Assembly: GCF_026410505.1 (NCBI RefSeq)
Contig: NZ_JAPMIU010000006.1
Span: forward strand, 62,001 to 126,000
Length of the DNA stretch: 64,000 nucleotides
Origin: Frateuria hangzhouensis
GTDB lineage: Bacteria > Pseudomonadota > Gammaproteobacteria > Xanthomonadales > Rhodanobacteraceae
Direction: 5' to 3'
Part shown: in pieces, positions 1 to 7,079 of the stretch
Layout: each line of letters opens with the position of its first letter
Position numbering within the stretch: position 1 is the first letter of the stretch
Notes under the pieces: generated by a model
Told to the model about the DNA's origin: nothing
Database searches by the model: none
What the model saw: the letters and a program-made list of their open reading frames with translations, nothing else
Made by a program: the position numbers and the translations under genes

Positions 1-79
1 CGGCTCTCCAATCTCGGCGCGGATGCTGTTTGGCTTCACCCCAGCCTCCCCCCTTGCGATCTGGGGCAGGAGCGGTTTC

Positions 80-1618
80 CTAACGCGCAGTCTCTGGTGG
101 CTTGGGCTCGAAATGTACGCGGGCCCCGTCGAAAATCGCTTGCGCACCATCGGCGTCGGCAACCAGTTGCATGGCCGAGGCGGCCGACACCTGGTCGAAG
201 TGCAGTGTCACCTCGCGCTCGTCCAGCACCTCTGGATTGACCAGGACAAAACCGGCCTGCGCGGCGATCATCGAGGCCGCCTTGCGTGCCGCGACACCTT
301 GCATCTTCGCCGTGACCGGCCGGGCCGCAATCGCGGCGGCCGTGGCCCGTGCCGGGCAGCCCTGGCGTGGCGTCACTTCCAGCAGGTAGCGGCTGGCACT
401 CGCGGGCAGCTCGCCGGACGCGGCGAGCGGCTGGCCAACGCGGCCCTGCAGCCGGAGGTGGGCCGGCGCGGCACCGGCGGATCCATGCAGCACCAGGTCG
501 ATGTCCAGCCGGCCCTCGTTTGCCGGCCGCGTGATCGCGTCGATACGCTGGTCATGCGTGCTGACCGTGGCCGTCTCGCCCGGAGCCATGCAGAGCGCGA
601 CCTTTGTCCGTTGCGCGTGATCGGCCTGCGCATCATCGCGGGTTACCGACAGCTGCATGTCGAGCTGGTACTCGCGCCCGGCAATGGACGGATGCTGCAT
701 CGTGGAAGCCCCCGGCGCGGTGGCGGCGTAGGCGACGCCGCCCATGGCGAGCGCAAACGCGAAGCTGGCGAACGCTCCGGCGAGGCGGCGGGCGGACCCG
801 GGCAAAGGCAACTTCAACATGGCGATGCGCTCCGTGAGTGGGTGGCGGGAAGACCAACTGCATCCCACCGGCAGCGCGTGCATGGCGGCGGGGGTTTTCA
901 ACATGGCGCGGGCGTAGCGACGGCGGCAGTCGCCGTGCTCCCGCAGTACGGCGGCATCGCAGGCCAGCTCCTGGTCGCGGCGCAAGGCGCCCAGCGCCCA
1001 CCACGCCAGCGGGTGAAACCAGAACAGCGAGGCGATCAGTTGCGCCAACAGGCTCCACCAGCCATCGCGACGGCGCGCATGCATGGCTTCGTGCGCGAGG
1101 ATCAACGCCTGTTCGTCGTTCGAATAACGAGCCGCGAAATCCGCCGGCACCACGATGCGGGGGTGCCAGGCGCCGACCAGCGCCGGCCCCGTATCCGCCG
1201 TCGTGGCACGCAGCACGGGCCACGGCAGGTTGCTGCCGGCGTACGGGACGGCATCGAGCAAGCGCCGGCGAAAGCGCCCTTGCGCCACCGCGGCGCGCGC
1301 CAGGCTCGTGGCCGCGCCCAGCCACCAGGCCCACGCCAGCGCGTCCTGCCATGGGATGGGCGCCCCTTGCGCGCGCGGCCAGGCATCGGCGGCCGACACC
1401 ACCACCCAGGCCATGCCGGACAAGGCCCCGCCGCTGGCAGCCGGCGCGTGCGGCAGCAGACTGGCGACCATCGCCAAGGGTGGCAACCCCCACAGGACAA
1501 AAGCGCTCTCTGCGCCGAACCACCGCCGGCATGGACGCCGCACCAGCGCCACGCAGGCGAGTGCCCCGGTGCAGGCCAGCACCAATAGCCAGGCCGGGCC
1601 GGTCCAGTCAGCGCTCAT
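80..1618 (-). CDS. M56 family (BlaR1/MecR1-like) membrane metalloprotease with secretin-N-like C-terminus
   Basis: 512 aa. Several N-terminal membrane segments are followed by the zinc-protease motif HEAMH near residue 175, then another membrane stretch (LIASLFWFHPLAWWALG) and a downstream ELACD motif, as in BlaR1/MecR1 family M56 peptidases. A further hydrophobic segment near residue 285 precedes a periplasmic part. The last ~70 residues (motifs ASMIAAQAGFVLV, VTLHFDQVSAASAMQLVAD) resemble a secretin/TonB short N-terminal domain, not the penicillin-binding sensor domain of BlaR1. The ATG at 1618 lies inside the end of the blaI gene (11 bp overlap), so the two are cotranscribed. Known for the family: the protease inactivates the BlaI-type repressor after a surface signal. 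The signal here is unknown. Confidence 0.85.
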   Translation of the reverse strand: MSADWTGPAWLLVLACTGALACVALVRRPCRRWFGAESAFVLWGLPPLAMVASLLPHAPAASGGALSGMAWVVVSAADAWPRAQGAPIPWQDALAWAWWLGAATSLARAAVAQGRFRRRLLDAVPYAGSNLPWPVLRATTADTGPALVGAWHPRIVVPADFAARYSNDEQALILAHEAMHARRRDGWWSLLAQLIASLFWFHPLAWWALGALRRDQELACDAAVLREHGDCRRRYARAMLKTPAAMHALPVGCSWSSRHPLTERIAMLKLPLPGSARRLAGAFASFAFALAMGGVAYAATAPGASTMQHPSIAGREYQLDMQLSVTRDDAQADHAQRTKVALCMAPGETATVSTHDQRIDAITRPANEGRLDIDLVLHGSAGAAPAHLRLQGRVGQPLAASGELPASASRYLLEVTPRQGCPARATAAAIAARPVTAKMQGVAARKAASMIAAQAGFVLVNPEVLDEREVTLHFDQVSAASAMQLVADADGAQAIFDGARVHFEPKPPETAR

Positions 1619-1976
1619 CTTCCAGCTCCTGCAGCAGCCGGCGCAGTTCGGCAATGTCCTTCTTCGACAACTTGCGCTGCTCGGAGAAGTGCGCCACCAG
1701 CGGCGCAACGCGACCGCCGAACAGACGATCGAGCAGGCCCTTGCTCTCCTGCGAGACGTATTTCTCGCGGCTCAGCAAGGGGGTGTAGAGATAGCGGCGG
1801 CCATCGCGTTCGGCCTTGATCGCCTTCTTCTTGAGCAGCCGGTTGAGCAGCGATTTGACGGTGCCTTCCTGCCAGCCCTGGCGGGGGCCGACTTCGGCGA
1901 GGATCTCCTCGGCGCTGCGCGGGGCCTGGCGCCAGAGGACGTCCATGATGGTGGATTCGGCTTCGCTGACCGGCAT
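1608..1976 (-). CDS. BlaI/MecI/CopY-family transcriptional repressor
   Basis: 122 aa, the usual size for the family. The N-terminal winged helix begins SEAESTIMDVLW, and the recognition region TVKSLLNRLLKKKAI matches the BlaI/MecI fold; the C-terminal helices (residues ~80-120) would form the dimer. In this family the repressor binds inverted repeats at its own promoter and is released when the partner M56 protease is activated. It is the first gene of a two-gene operon with the overlapping M56 gene. A perfect 7-bp-arm inverted repeat lies 34 bp upstream of its ATG and is a natural candidate operator. The regulated targets beyond the operon cannot be told from this window. Confidence 0.9.
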   Translation of the reverse strand: MPVSEAESTIMDVLWRQAPRSAEEILAEVGPRQGWQEGTVKSLLNRLLKKKAIKAERDGRRYLYTPLLSREKYVSQESKGLLDRLFGGRVAPLVAHFSEQRKLSKKDIAELRRLLQELEDER

Positions 1977-2010
1977 GAACCGCTCCGTTTACGTTTGTAA
2001 TTGTTCATGA

Positions 2011-2028
2011 TGTTTACACGCGTAAACA
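2011..2028. promoter_or_regulatory. Candidate BlaI-type operator upstream of the repressor gene
   Basis: Perfect inverted repeat TGTTTAC-ACGC-GTAAACA. A second, imperfect copy (GTTTACGTTTGTAA, 1988-2001) lies between it and the gene. The size, symmetry and TTTAC/GTAAA core are compatible with BlaI/MecI operators, which carry TACA/TGTA half sites. Assignment rests on position and symmetry only. Confidence 0.5.
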
Positions 2029-2095
2029 GAGCCGTCAAGCGATCCGATGTCTGGGCTGGAGAGGATTCCGGGTGTCCCAAGGTCGCCGGCCATCT

Positions 2096-2184
2096 GCTCC
2101 CTCCCCTGCTTGCAGGAGAGGGGTACTCTTTCGCTCCGGACAAGCACCCCCTTCCAGCCTCCCCCTGCAAGCAAGGGGGAGAGG
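2096..2184. repeat. Dispersed C/G-run inverted repeat, family A copy 1
   Basis: Arms of the type CTCCCCTGCTTGCAGGAG and CCTCCCCCTGCAAGCAAGGGG flank a centre containing CTCTTTCGCTCCGG and CAAGCACCCCCTTCCAG. The same layout recurs at 6957-7058 and 17451-17550, and in decayed form near 41870-41985. It lies between the blaI promoter and the CoA-transferase gene. No coding potential. Confidence 0.75.
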
Positions 2185-2277
2185 CAGGTTCGGCGGGCTT
2201 GCGACCTTCGTACGACGCGGCCGAGGTGGGTTCCGTCGTATCCTTGGCAGCTGATTCTCCACCTGGAAGGCACTGCG

Positions 2278-3630
2278 ATGGACAAGGTGTTTGCAAGCGC
2301 GAAGGCGGCTCTCGATGGGTTGCTGTTCGACGACATGACGATCGCCGCCGGCGGTTTCGGCTTGTGCGGCATTCCCGAGAACCTGATCGGCGCGCTGCTG
2401 GAGGCCGGCACCAAGGGCCTGACCATCGTTGGCAACAACGCCGGCGTGGACGATTTCGGCATGGGCCCGCTGCTCAAGACCCATCAGGTCAAGCGCGTGT
2501 ATGCCTCCTACGTGGGCGAGAACAAGGAGTTCGAGCGCCAGGTGCTGTCGGGCGAGCTGGAACTGCACCTGACCCCCCAGGGCACGCTGGCGGAGAAGCT
2601 GCGCGCCGGCGGCGCGGGCATCCCCGGCTTCTACACGCGCACCGCGTTCGGCACCAAGCTGGCCGAGGGCAAGGAAACCAAGAGCTTCGACGGCAAGGAA
2701 TACGTGCTGGAGGAAGCGATCCACGCCGACGTTTCCATCGTCAAGGCGTGGAAGGGCGACCGCCTCGGCAATCTGGTGTTCCGCGAGACGGCGCGCAACT
2801 TCAACCCGATGATCGCCACCTGCGGCAAGACCTGCGTGGCGGAGGTCGAGCACCTGGTCGAGGTGGGCGAGCTCGATCCGAACAACATCCACGTGCCGGG
2901 CATTTACGTCGACCGCATCGTGCAGGGTGCCAAGTACGAGAAGCGCATCGAGTTCCGCACCATCGCAGGCGCCAACACCGGCAAGGAAAATCCGACCCGT
3001 TCGGCGATGGCCCGGCGTGCGGCGAAGGAGTTGCGCGACGGCTTCTACGTGAACCTCGGCATCGGCATCCCGACACTGGTGGCCAACTACATTCCCGAGG
3101 GCATGGACGTGATCCTGCAGTCGGAGAACGGTCTGCTCGGCATCGGCCCGTTCCCGAGCGAGGACCAGATCGATCCTGACCTGATCAACGCCGGCAAGCA
3201 GACCATCACCACCCTGCCCGGCTCGGCGTTCTTCTCCAGCGCCGATTCGTTCGCGATGATCCGCGGGGGCCACATCGACCTGTCGATCCTGGGCGGCCTG
3301 GAAGTGTCGGCCACCGGCGACCTGGCCAACTGGATGGTGCCGGGCAAGATGGTTAAGGGCCCGGGCGGCGCGATGGACCTGGTCAGCGGTGTCAAGCGCG
3401 TGGTGGTGCTGATGGAGCACACCGCGAAGGACGGCTCGCCCAAGATCAAGTCCCAGTGCGACCTGCCGCTGACCGGCAAGGAAGTGGTGGACCTGATCAT
3501 TACCGACCTGTGCGTGTTCGAGGTCGCCAAGGGCAAAGGGCTGACGCTGGTCGAACTCCACGACGGCGTGACGCTGGATGACGTCAAGGCCAGGACCGGT
3601 TGTGGGTTTGAGGTGGCATTGAAGGGCTGA
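2278..3630 (+). CDS. 3-oxoacid (succinyl-CoA:acetoacetate) CoA-transferase, A and B subunits fused
   Basis: 450 aa. Residues ~1-235 match subunit A (start [20 protein letters not shown], typical [12 protein letters not shown]), and residues ~240-450 match subunit B ([12 protein letters not shown]-type start, [10 protein letters not shown], then [12 protein letters not shown], whose Glu is the catalytic residue of family I CoA-transferases). Many bacteria encode the halves as two genes; here they are one frame with a very short linker, as in mitochondrial SCOT. The enzyme activates acetoacetate using succinyl-CoA, for ketone-body or PHB use. The ATG at 2278 follows GGAAGG with 7 bp spacing; upstream in-frame codons fall in repeat DNA and were not used. 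The gene appears monocistronic and convergent with the sensor kinase gene. Confidence 0.93.
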   Translation: MDKVFASAKAALDGLLFDDMTIAAGGFGLCGIPENLIGALLEAGTKGLTIVGNNAGVDDFGMGPLLKTHQVKRVYASYVGENKEFERQVLSGELELHLTPQGTLAEKLRAGGAGIPGFYTRTAFGTKLAEGKETKSFDGKEYVLEEAIHADVSIVKAWKGDRLGNLVFRETARNFNPMIATCGKTCVAEVEHLVEVGELDPNNIHVPGIYVDRIVQGAKYEKRIEFRTIAGANTGKENPTRSAMARRAAKELRDGFYVNLGIGIPTLVANYIPEGMDVILQSENGLLGIGPFPSEDQIDPDLINAGKQTITTLPGSAFFSSADSFAMIRGGHIDLSILGGLEVSATGDLANWMVPGKMVKGPGGAMDLVSGVKRVVVLMEHTAKDGSPKIKSQCDLPLTGKEVVDLIITDLCVFEVAKGKGLTLVELHDGVTLDDVKARTGCGFEVALKG

Positions 3631-3650
3631 GTGGCGGCTCGGGCACCCCT

Positions 3651-3719
3651 GTAGGAGCGCACCCTGTGCGCGACCGTGCGGCTTGGCGGTCGCGCACAGG
3701 GCGCGCTCCCACAGGGGGC
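3651..3719. repeat. GTAGGAGC palindromic repeat, family B copy 1
   Basis: Long inverted repeat: GGAGCGCACCCTGTGCGCGACC on one side and its near-perfect complement before 3710. It fills the gap between two convergent genes, where the transcript would form a strong hairpin able to end transcription or protect 3' ends on either strand. Related copies lie at 13408, 19102, 43531, 55495, 60596 and 60709. Confidence 0.8.
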
Positions 3720-3733
3720 ATCGCGACGGGGCC

Positions 3734-4726
3734 TCAGGCGGGCAGGGTTTCCGGAAAGCGGATGCTGGCGATGTGTTCGCAGCCGTCGCGGGTCTGCAGT
3801 TCCAGCGGCCAGTGGAAGCGCTCGCTGATGCGCTGGGCGATGGCCAGTTCGAAGCCGTGGCGGTCGATCGCGGGCTCCTCGTCCACGCGGTTGGAAACCG
3901 CCACCGCGCCGGGCAGCACGGTGATCAGGATGGTGCCGTGGTCGGCCTGCTGGCTGGCGTTGCGCACCAGTTGCCAGCACAACACCATGAACACCCGCGG
4001 CGAGGCGCGCAGGGAGAAACGGGCCGGTTCCTCGAGCTTCAGGTCCACCGCGCGGCCTTCGAGCATTTGTTCCAGGTCGCCCATGCCCCGCTGCAGCACG
4101 TCGTTGACGACGAACTCCTCCTCGCCGGCGCCCACGTCCGATTCGCGCGCCAGGATCAGCAACGCCTCGATCAGCGCCTCCATTTCGCGCGTGGCGCGCT
4201 GGATGCGCTTGACCGAACGCACGCCGAACTTGCTCAGGTCCGACTCGTCCGAAAGCATGTCTGCCGACATCTTGATGACGGTCAGCGGGCTACGCAGCTC
4301 GTGGCTGGCATCGCGGGTGAAGTTGCGCTCGCGCAGGTTGTAGCTGGCGATGCGCGTGGCGAAGCCATGCAGGCCGCGCGCCAGCGACACGACGTCGGCA
4401 TCGGTCTGGCCGGACAGCTGTGTGGGCGCCAATGCGTCCAGGTCGGGCTGCTCGTCCCACGCATCGACCACGCGCGCGAGCCTGCCGACCGACCGCCATT
4501 CGCGACGGGCCGCCAGCCAGGCCAGGATGCTGATGATGGCAAGCAGCACCACGACCGCGACCGGTGGCGCCACGTCGAACAGCCCCAGCAAGACGCCGAT
4601 GATCACGCCGAGCAGCTGCAAGCCAAAGATCAGCGCAAGCCGGCGATGGAACCCACCTGCCCGTCTCCGCGCTTCGCCCTGCTCCTGTGTCAGACCCCTG
4701 TCCATGCCTGTTGTAGCGATGTCCAC
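3734..4726 (-). CDS. Two-component sensor histidine kinase, short periplasmic loop, degenerate ATP-binding G boxes
   Basis: 330 aa. Two membrane helices (residues ~30-50 and ~53-72) are joined by a loop of only a few residues (FDVAPP), so sensing is likely within the membrane. A HAMP-like linker leads to the phosphoacceptor site FTRDASHELRSPLT (His near 140). An N-box-like LCWQLVRNASQQA follows, but the usual DxGxG and GxGxG boxes are replaced by VSNRVDEEPAIDRHGFELAIAQRISERF. The start is a GTG at 4726 just after the regulator gene (10 bp gap); an internal ATG at 4705 is an alternative. It forms an operon with the upstream response regulator, its probable partner. The signal is unknown. Confidence 0.85.
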   Translation of the reverse strand: MDIATTGMDRGLTQEQGEARRRAGGFHRRLALIFGLQLLGVIIGVLLGLFDVAPPVAVVVLLAIISILAWLAARREWRSVGRLARVVDAWDEQPDLDALAPTQLSGQTDADVVSLARGLHGFATRIASYNLRERNFTRDASHELRSPLTVIKMSADMLSDESDLSKFGVRSVKRIQRATREMEALIEALLILARESDVGAGEEEFVVNDVLQRGMGDLEQMLEGRAVDLKLEEPARFSLRASPRVFMVLCWQLVRNASQQADHGTILITVLPGAVAVSNRVDEEPAIDRHGFELAIAQRISERFHWPLELQTRDGCEHIASIRFPETLPA

Positions 4727-4736
4727 CCCCGCTCGA

Positions 4737-5462
4737 TCAGGCAGTGGCCGTCGCTACTTCCGTTTCCAGGTCGGCAAGGCGGTAGCCGGCCGAATGGATC
4801 GTATGCAGCAACGGACGTTCGAACGGCTTGTCGATCACCCGACGCAGGTTGTACAGGTGCGAGCGCAGGGTGTCGGAGTCGGGCAAGGTATCGCCCCAGA
4901 TTTCCCGTTCGATGTCGCGCCGGCTGACCACGCGGGGCGATTCGCGCATCAGGATGGCGAGCAGCTTCAGGCCGATCGGCGAAACGGTCAGTTCCTGCCC
5001 GCCGCGGGTCAGCCGCAGCGTGGCGGTGTCCAGCGTCATGTCGCCGACGGTGAGCACCTCGGAGGACACCTGGCGGCGATCGCGGCGGATCAGCGCGCGC
5101 AGTCGCGCCTCCAGTTCGCGGACCTCGAAAGGCTTGACCAGGTAATCGTCGGCGCCGGCCTCCAGGCCGATCAGCTTGTCCTCGAGCGTGTCGCGCGCGG
5201 TCAGCATCAACACCGGGGTGGACTTCTTGGCGTCCTTGCGCAGCTTGCGACAGACGTCCAGACCGTCCATGCCAGGCAGCATCAGGTCCAGCACGAGCAC
5301 GTCGTAGCTGTTTGATACGGCCAGGTGCAGACCGCTGACGCCGTCGGCGGCGTAATCCACCGAGTATCCCCGGCGCTCCAGGAATTCCCCCACCATTTCA
5401 GCAATTTGCCGATTGTCCTCGACCAGCAGGATCAAGCCGGACTGTTCGTCTCGCAAGCTCAT
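4737..5462 (-). CDS. OmpR/PhoB-family response regulator
   Basis: 241 aa. The receiver domain (residues ~8-120) has the acidic pair VEDN, phosphoacceptor VLDLMLPGMDG, LTA and KPF motifs. The C-terminal winged-helix DNA-binding domain (~135-235) ends with RSHLYNLRRVIDKP and IHSAGYRL, typical of OmpR regulators. I chose the ATG at 5462 because GGAGGG stands just upstream; an in-frame GTG at 5486 lacks such support. It is followed at once by the sensor kinase gene. A TTCACA-AA-TGTGAA palindrome lies between promoter region and start, and could be an autoregulatory site. Confidence 0.92.
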   Translation of the reverse strand: MSLRDEQSGLILLVEDNRQIAEMVGEFLERRGYSVDYAADGVSGLHLAVSNSYDVLVLDLMLPGMDGLDVCRKLRKDAKKSTPVLMLTARDTLEDKLIGLEAGADDYLVKPFEVRELEARLRALIRRDRRQVSSEVLTVGDMTLDTATLRLTRGGQELTVSPIGLKLLAILMRESPRVVSRRDIEREIWGDTLPDSDTLRSHLYNLRRVIDKPFERPLLHTIHSAGYRLADLETEVATATA

Positions 5463-5481
5463 GGTCCCTCCGTTGCGTGTG

Positions 5482-5495
5482 TTCACAAATGTGAA
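5482..5495. promoter_or_regulatory. Small palindrome upstream of the response regulator gene
   Basis: TTCACAAATGTGAA, a perfect 6-bp-arm inverted repeat ending 20 bp before the regulator ATG. The position suits an operator, perhaps for autoregulation. No factor can be named: the half-site order is the reverse of the CRP consensus. Confidence 0.3.
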
Positions 5496-5592
5496 GAGCT
5501 AACGATCCCCGGGGTGACAGCAACGTGAATTTTTTAAGGCGCGATTCAGAACGTGCTCTGGTGCCCAGTCCGCTGCGCCCGCGTAAGCCGCT

Positions 5593-6225
5593 TCAATCGA
5601 GCAACGGCGCCAGTTTCGCCCACACGGTGGCAAACACCGCCGGCTCGCCCGCGGCCGTGGGATGCATGCCGTCATCCTGCATTCGCGTCGGATCCAGCGC
5701 CACGCCTTCGAGCAGGAACGGCACCAGCGCGGTGTGTTTGCTGCGCGCGAGGTCGGCGTATACGGCGCGCAGGCCGTCGCGGTAGCGCGGGCCGTAGTTC
5801 ACCGGCAGCTCGATGCCCAGCAGCAGCACCTTGGCGTGCGCCTTTTGTGCCATGTCGACCATCGCCGCGAGATTGGCTTCCATCGCGTCCAGCGGCAGCC
5901 CGCGCAGGCCGTCGTTGGCGCCCAGTTCCAGCACCAGCACGGCCGGCTTGTAGGTTTCCAGCAAGGTAGGCAGGTGATGCCGCCCGCTCAGCGTGGTTTC
6001 GCCGCTGATGCTGGCATTGACCACCTGCCAGGGCGGCACCATGTTGCCAAGGCGTACTTTCAGCAGGTGCACCCAGCCCTCGTTTGCGGCGATGTTGTGT
6101 GCGGCGGAGAGCGAATCACCCAGCACCAGAACGGTTTTCGCGGGAGTGGCCTCGGGCACGGCCGCCTGCGCGGCGCCGCCCCATCCGATCCACAGCACGG
6201 CCAGCAAACCGAGGAGTCGATGCAT
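5593..6225 (-). CDS. tesA: Arylesterase / lysophospholipase L1 / acyl-CoA thioesterase I (SGNH hydrolase)
   Basis: 210 aa. A signal peptide (residues ~1-22, LLAVLWIGWGGAAQA) places it in the periplasm. SGNH blocks are present: VLGDSLSAA with the nucleophile Ser, NASISGETT (Gly), ELGANDGLRG (Asn), and DDGMHP with the catalytic Asp/His pair. The order and spacing follow E. coli TesA, which hydrolyses acyl esters and thioesters. Its ATG overlaps the start codon of the divergent ybbA gene (shared CATG). The tesA/ybbA divergent pairing is also found in E. coli. Confidence 0.95.
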   Translation of the reverse strand: MHRLLGLLAVLWIGWGGAAQAAVPEATPAKTVLVLGDSLSAAHNIAANEGWVHLLKVRLGNMVPPWQVVNASISGETTLSGRHHLPTLLETYKPAVLVLELGANDGLRGLPLDAMEANLAAMVDMAQKAHAKVLLLGIELPVNYGPRYRDGLRAVYADLARSKHTALVPFLLEGVALDPTRMQDDGMHPTAAGEPAVFATVWAKLAPLLD

Positions 6226-6919
6226 GAGCGAATCTTCCTTACCTCTTCTGGAGGCCCGCGATGTTAGCAAGACGGTCCGCGGTCCCGAGGGAACGCTGGA
6301 CATCCTCGCTGACGTGACTCTCGCGGTACATGCGGGCGAAAGCTTTGCCATCGTCGGCGCCTCCGGTTCGGGCAAGACCACCCTGCTCGGCCTGCTGGCC
6401 GGGCTGGATACGCCCACTACCGGCTCCGTGCGCCTCGACGGCCATGCGCTGGAAGCCATCGACGAGGAAGCCCGCGCCGACCTGCGCCGGCAGCTGGTCG
6501 GCTTCGTGTTCCAGTCCTTCCACCTGCTGCCCGCGCTCACCGCCGAGGAGAACGTGATGCTGCCGCTGGAGCTGGAGGGCCGCGACGACGCGCGCGCGCG
6601 GGCGCGCGAGGCGCTCACCGCGGTCGGCCTGGACACGCGCCGGCGACACTATCCGGCACAGCTTTCCGGCGGCGAGCAGCAGCGCGTGGCGATCGCACGC
6701 GCCTTCGTGCATGGTCCGCGCGTGCTGTTTGCTGACGAGCCGACCGGCAACCTTGACCAGCGCACCGGCCGCCACGTCGCCGACTTGCTGTTCGCGCTCA
6801 ACCGCGACCATCGCACCACGCTGGTGCTGGTCACCCACGACGCCACCCTCGCCGCCCGCTGCGCGCGCGGCGTCGAGCTGATGGAAGGCCGCATCGCCGC
6901 GCCGGCTGCGATCACATGA
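6224..6919 (+). CDS. ybbA: ABC transporter ATP-binding protein (YbbA/LolD-like)
   Basis: 231 aa. Walker A GASGSGKTT (~47-55), Q-loop VFQSFHLLPALTAEENV, signature LSGGEQQRVAIARA, Walker B VLFADEPTGNLD, and the switch His in LVTHD. The size and sequence fit the MacB/LolD subgroup. The next gene encodes the matching large permease, so the two form a YbbA-YbbP type complex. The start ATG at 6224 overlaps the tesA start on the other strand. Known for the group: these complexes do mechanical or lipoprotein/lipid work at the inner membrane rather than simple import. The exact substrate is unknown. Confidence 0.93.
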   Translation: MSESSLPLLEARDVSKTVRGPEGTLDILADVTLAVHAGESFAIVGASGSGKTTLLGLLAGLDTPTTGSVRLDGHALEAIDEEARADLRRQLVGFVFQSFHLLPALTAEENVMLPLELEGRDDARARAREALTAVGLDTRRRHYPAQLSGGEQQRVAIARAFVHGPRVLFADEPTGNLDQRTGRHVADLLFALNRDHRTTLVLVTHDATLAARCARGVELMEGRIAAPAAIT

Positions 6920-6956
6920 GGTGCTCGGAAGAGATGTTGCAAATTTGCCGCAGCGC

Positions 6957-7058
6957 GCTCCCTCCCCTGCGCGCAGGGGAGGGTTGGGGAGGGGCGCTCT
7001 GGACTCGCCGAAAGAGCAACCCCCTCCCAACCTCCCCCTGCAAGCAGGGGGAGGGGCG
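6957..7058. repeat. Dispersed C/G-run inverted repeat, family A copy 2
   Basis: Sits between ybbA and ybbP within an apparent operon. Arms begin CTCCCTCCCCTGCGCGCAGG and end CCTCCCCCTGCAAGCAGGGG; the centre includes GAAAGAGCAACCCCCTCCCA. Copy 3 at 17451-17550 is nearly the same over its right half. A transcript crossing it would form a strong hairpin, which could set different levels of the two ABC subunits. Confidence 0.8.
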
Positions 7059-7079
7059 TTACGGCATCGGAGTCGTCGC

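Noticed and set aside
23-1588. Long open frame on the plus strand opposite the M56 gene
   Set aside because: Arg/Gly/His-rich translation without domains; a mirror of the real minus-strand gene caused by high GC.
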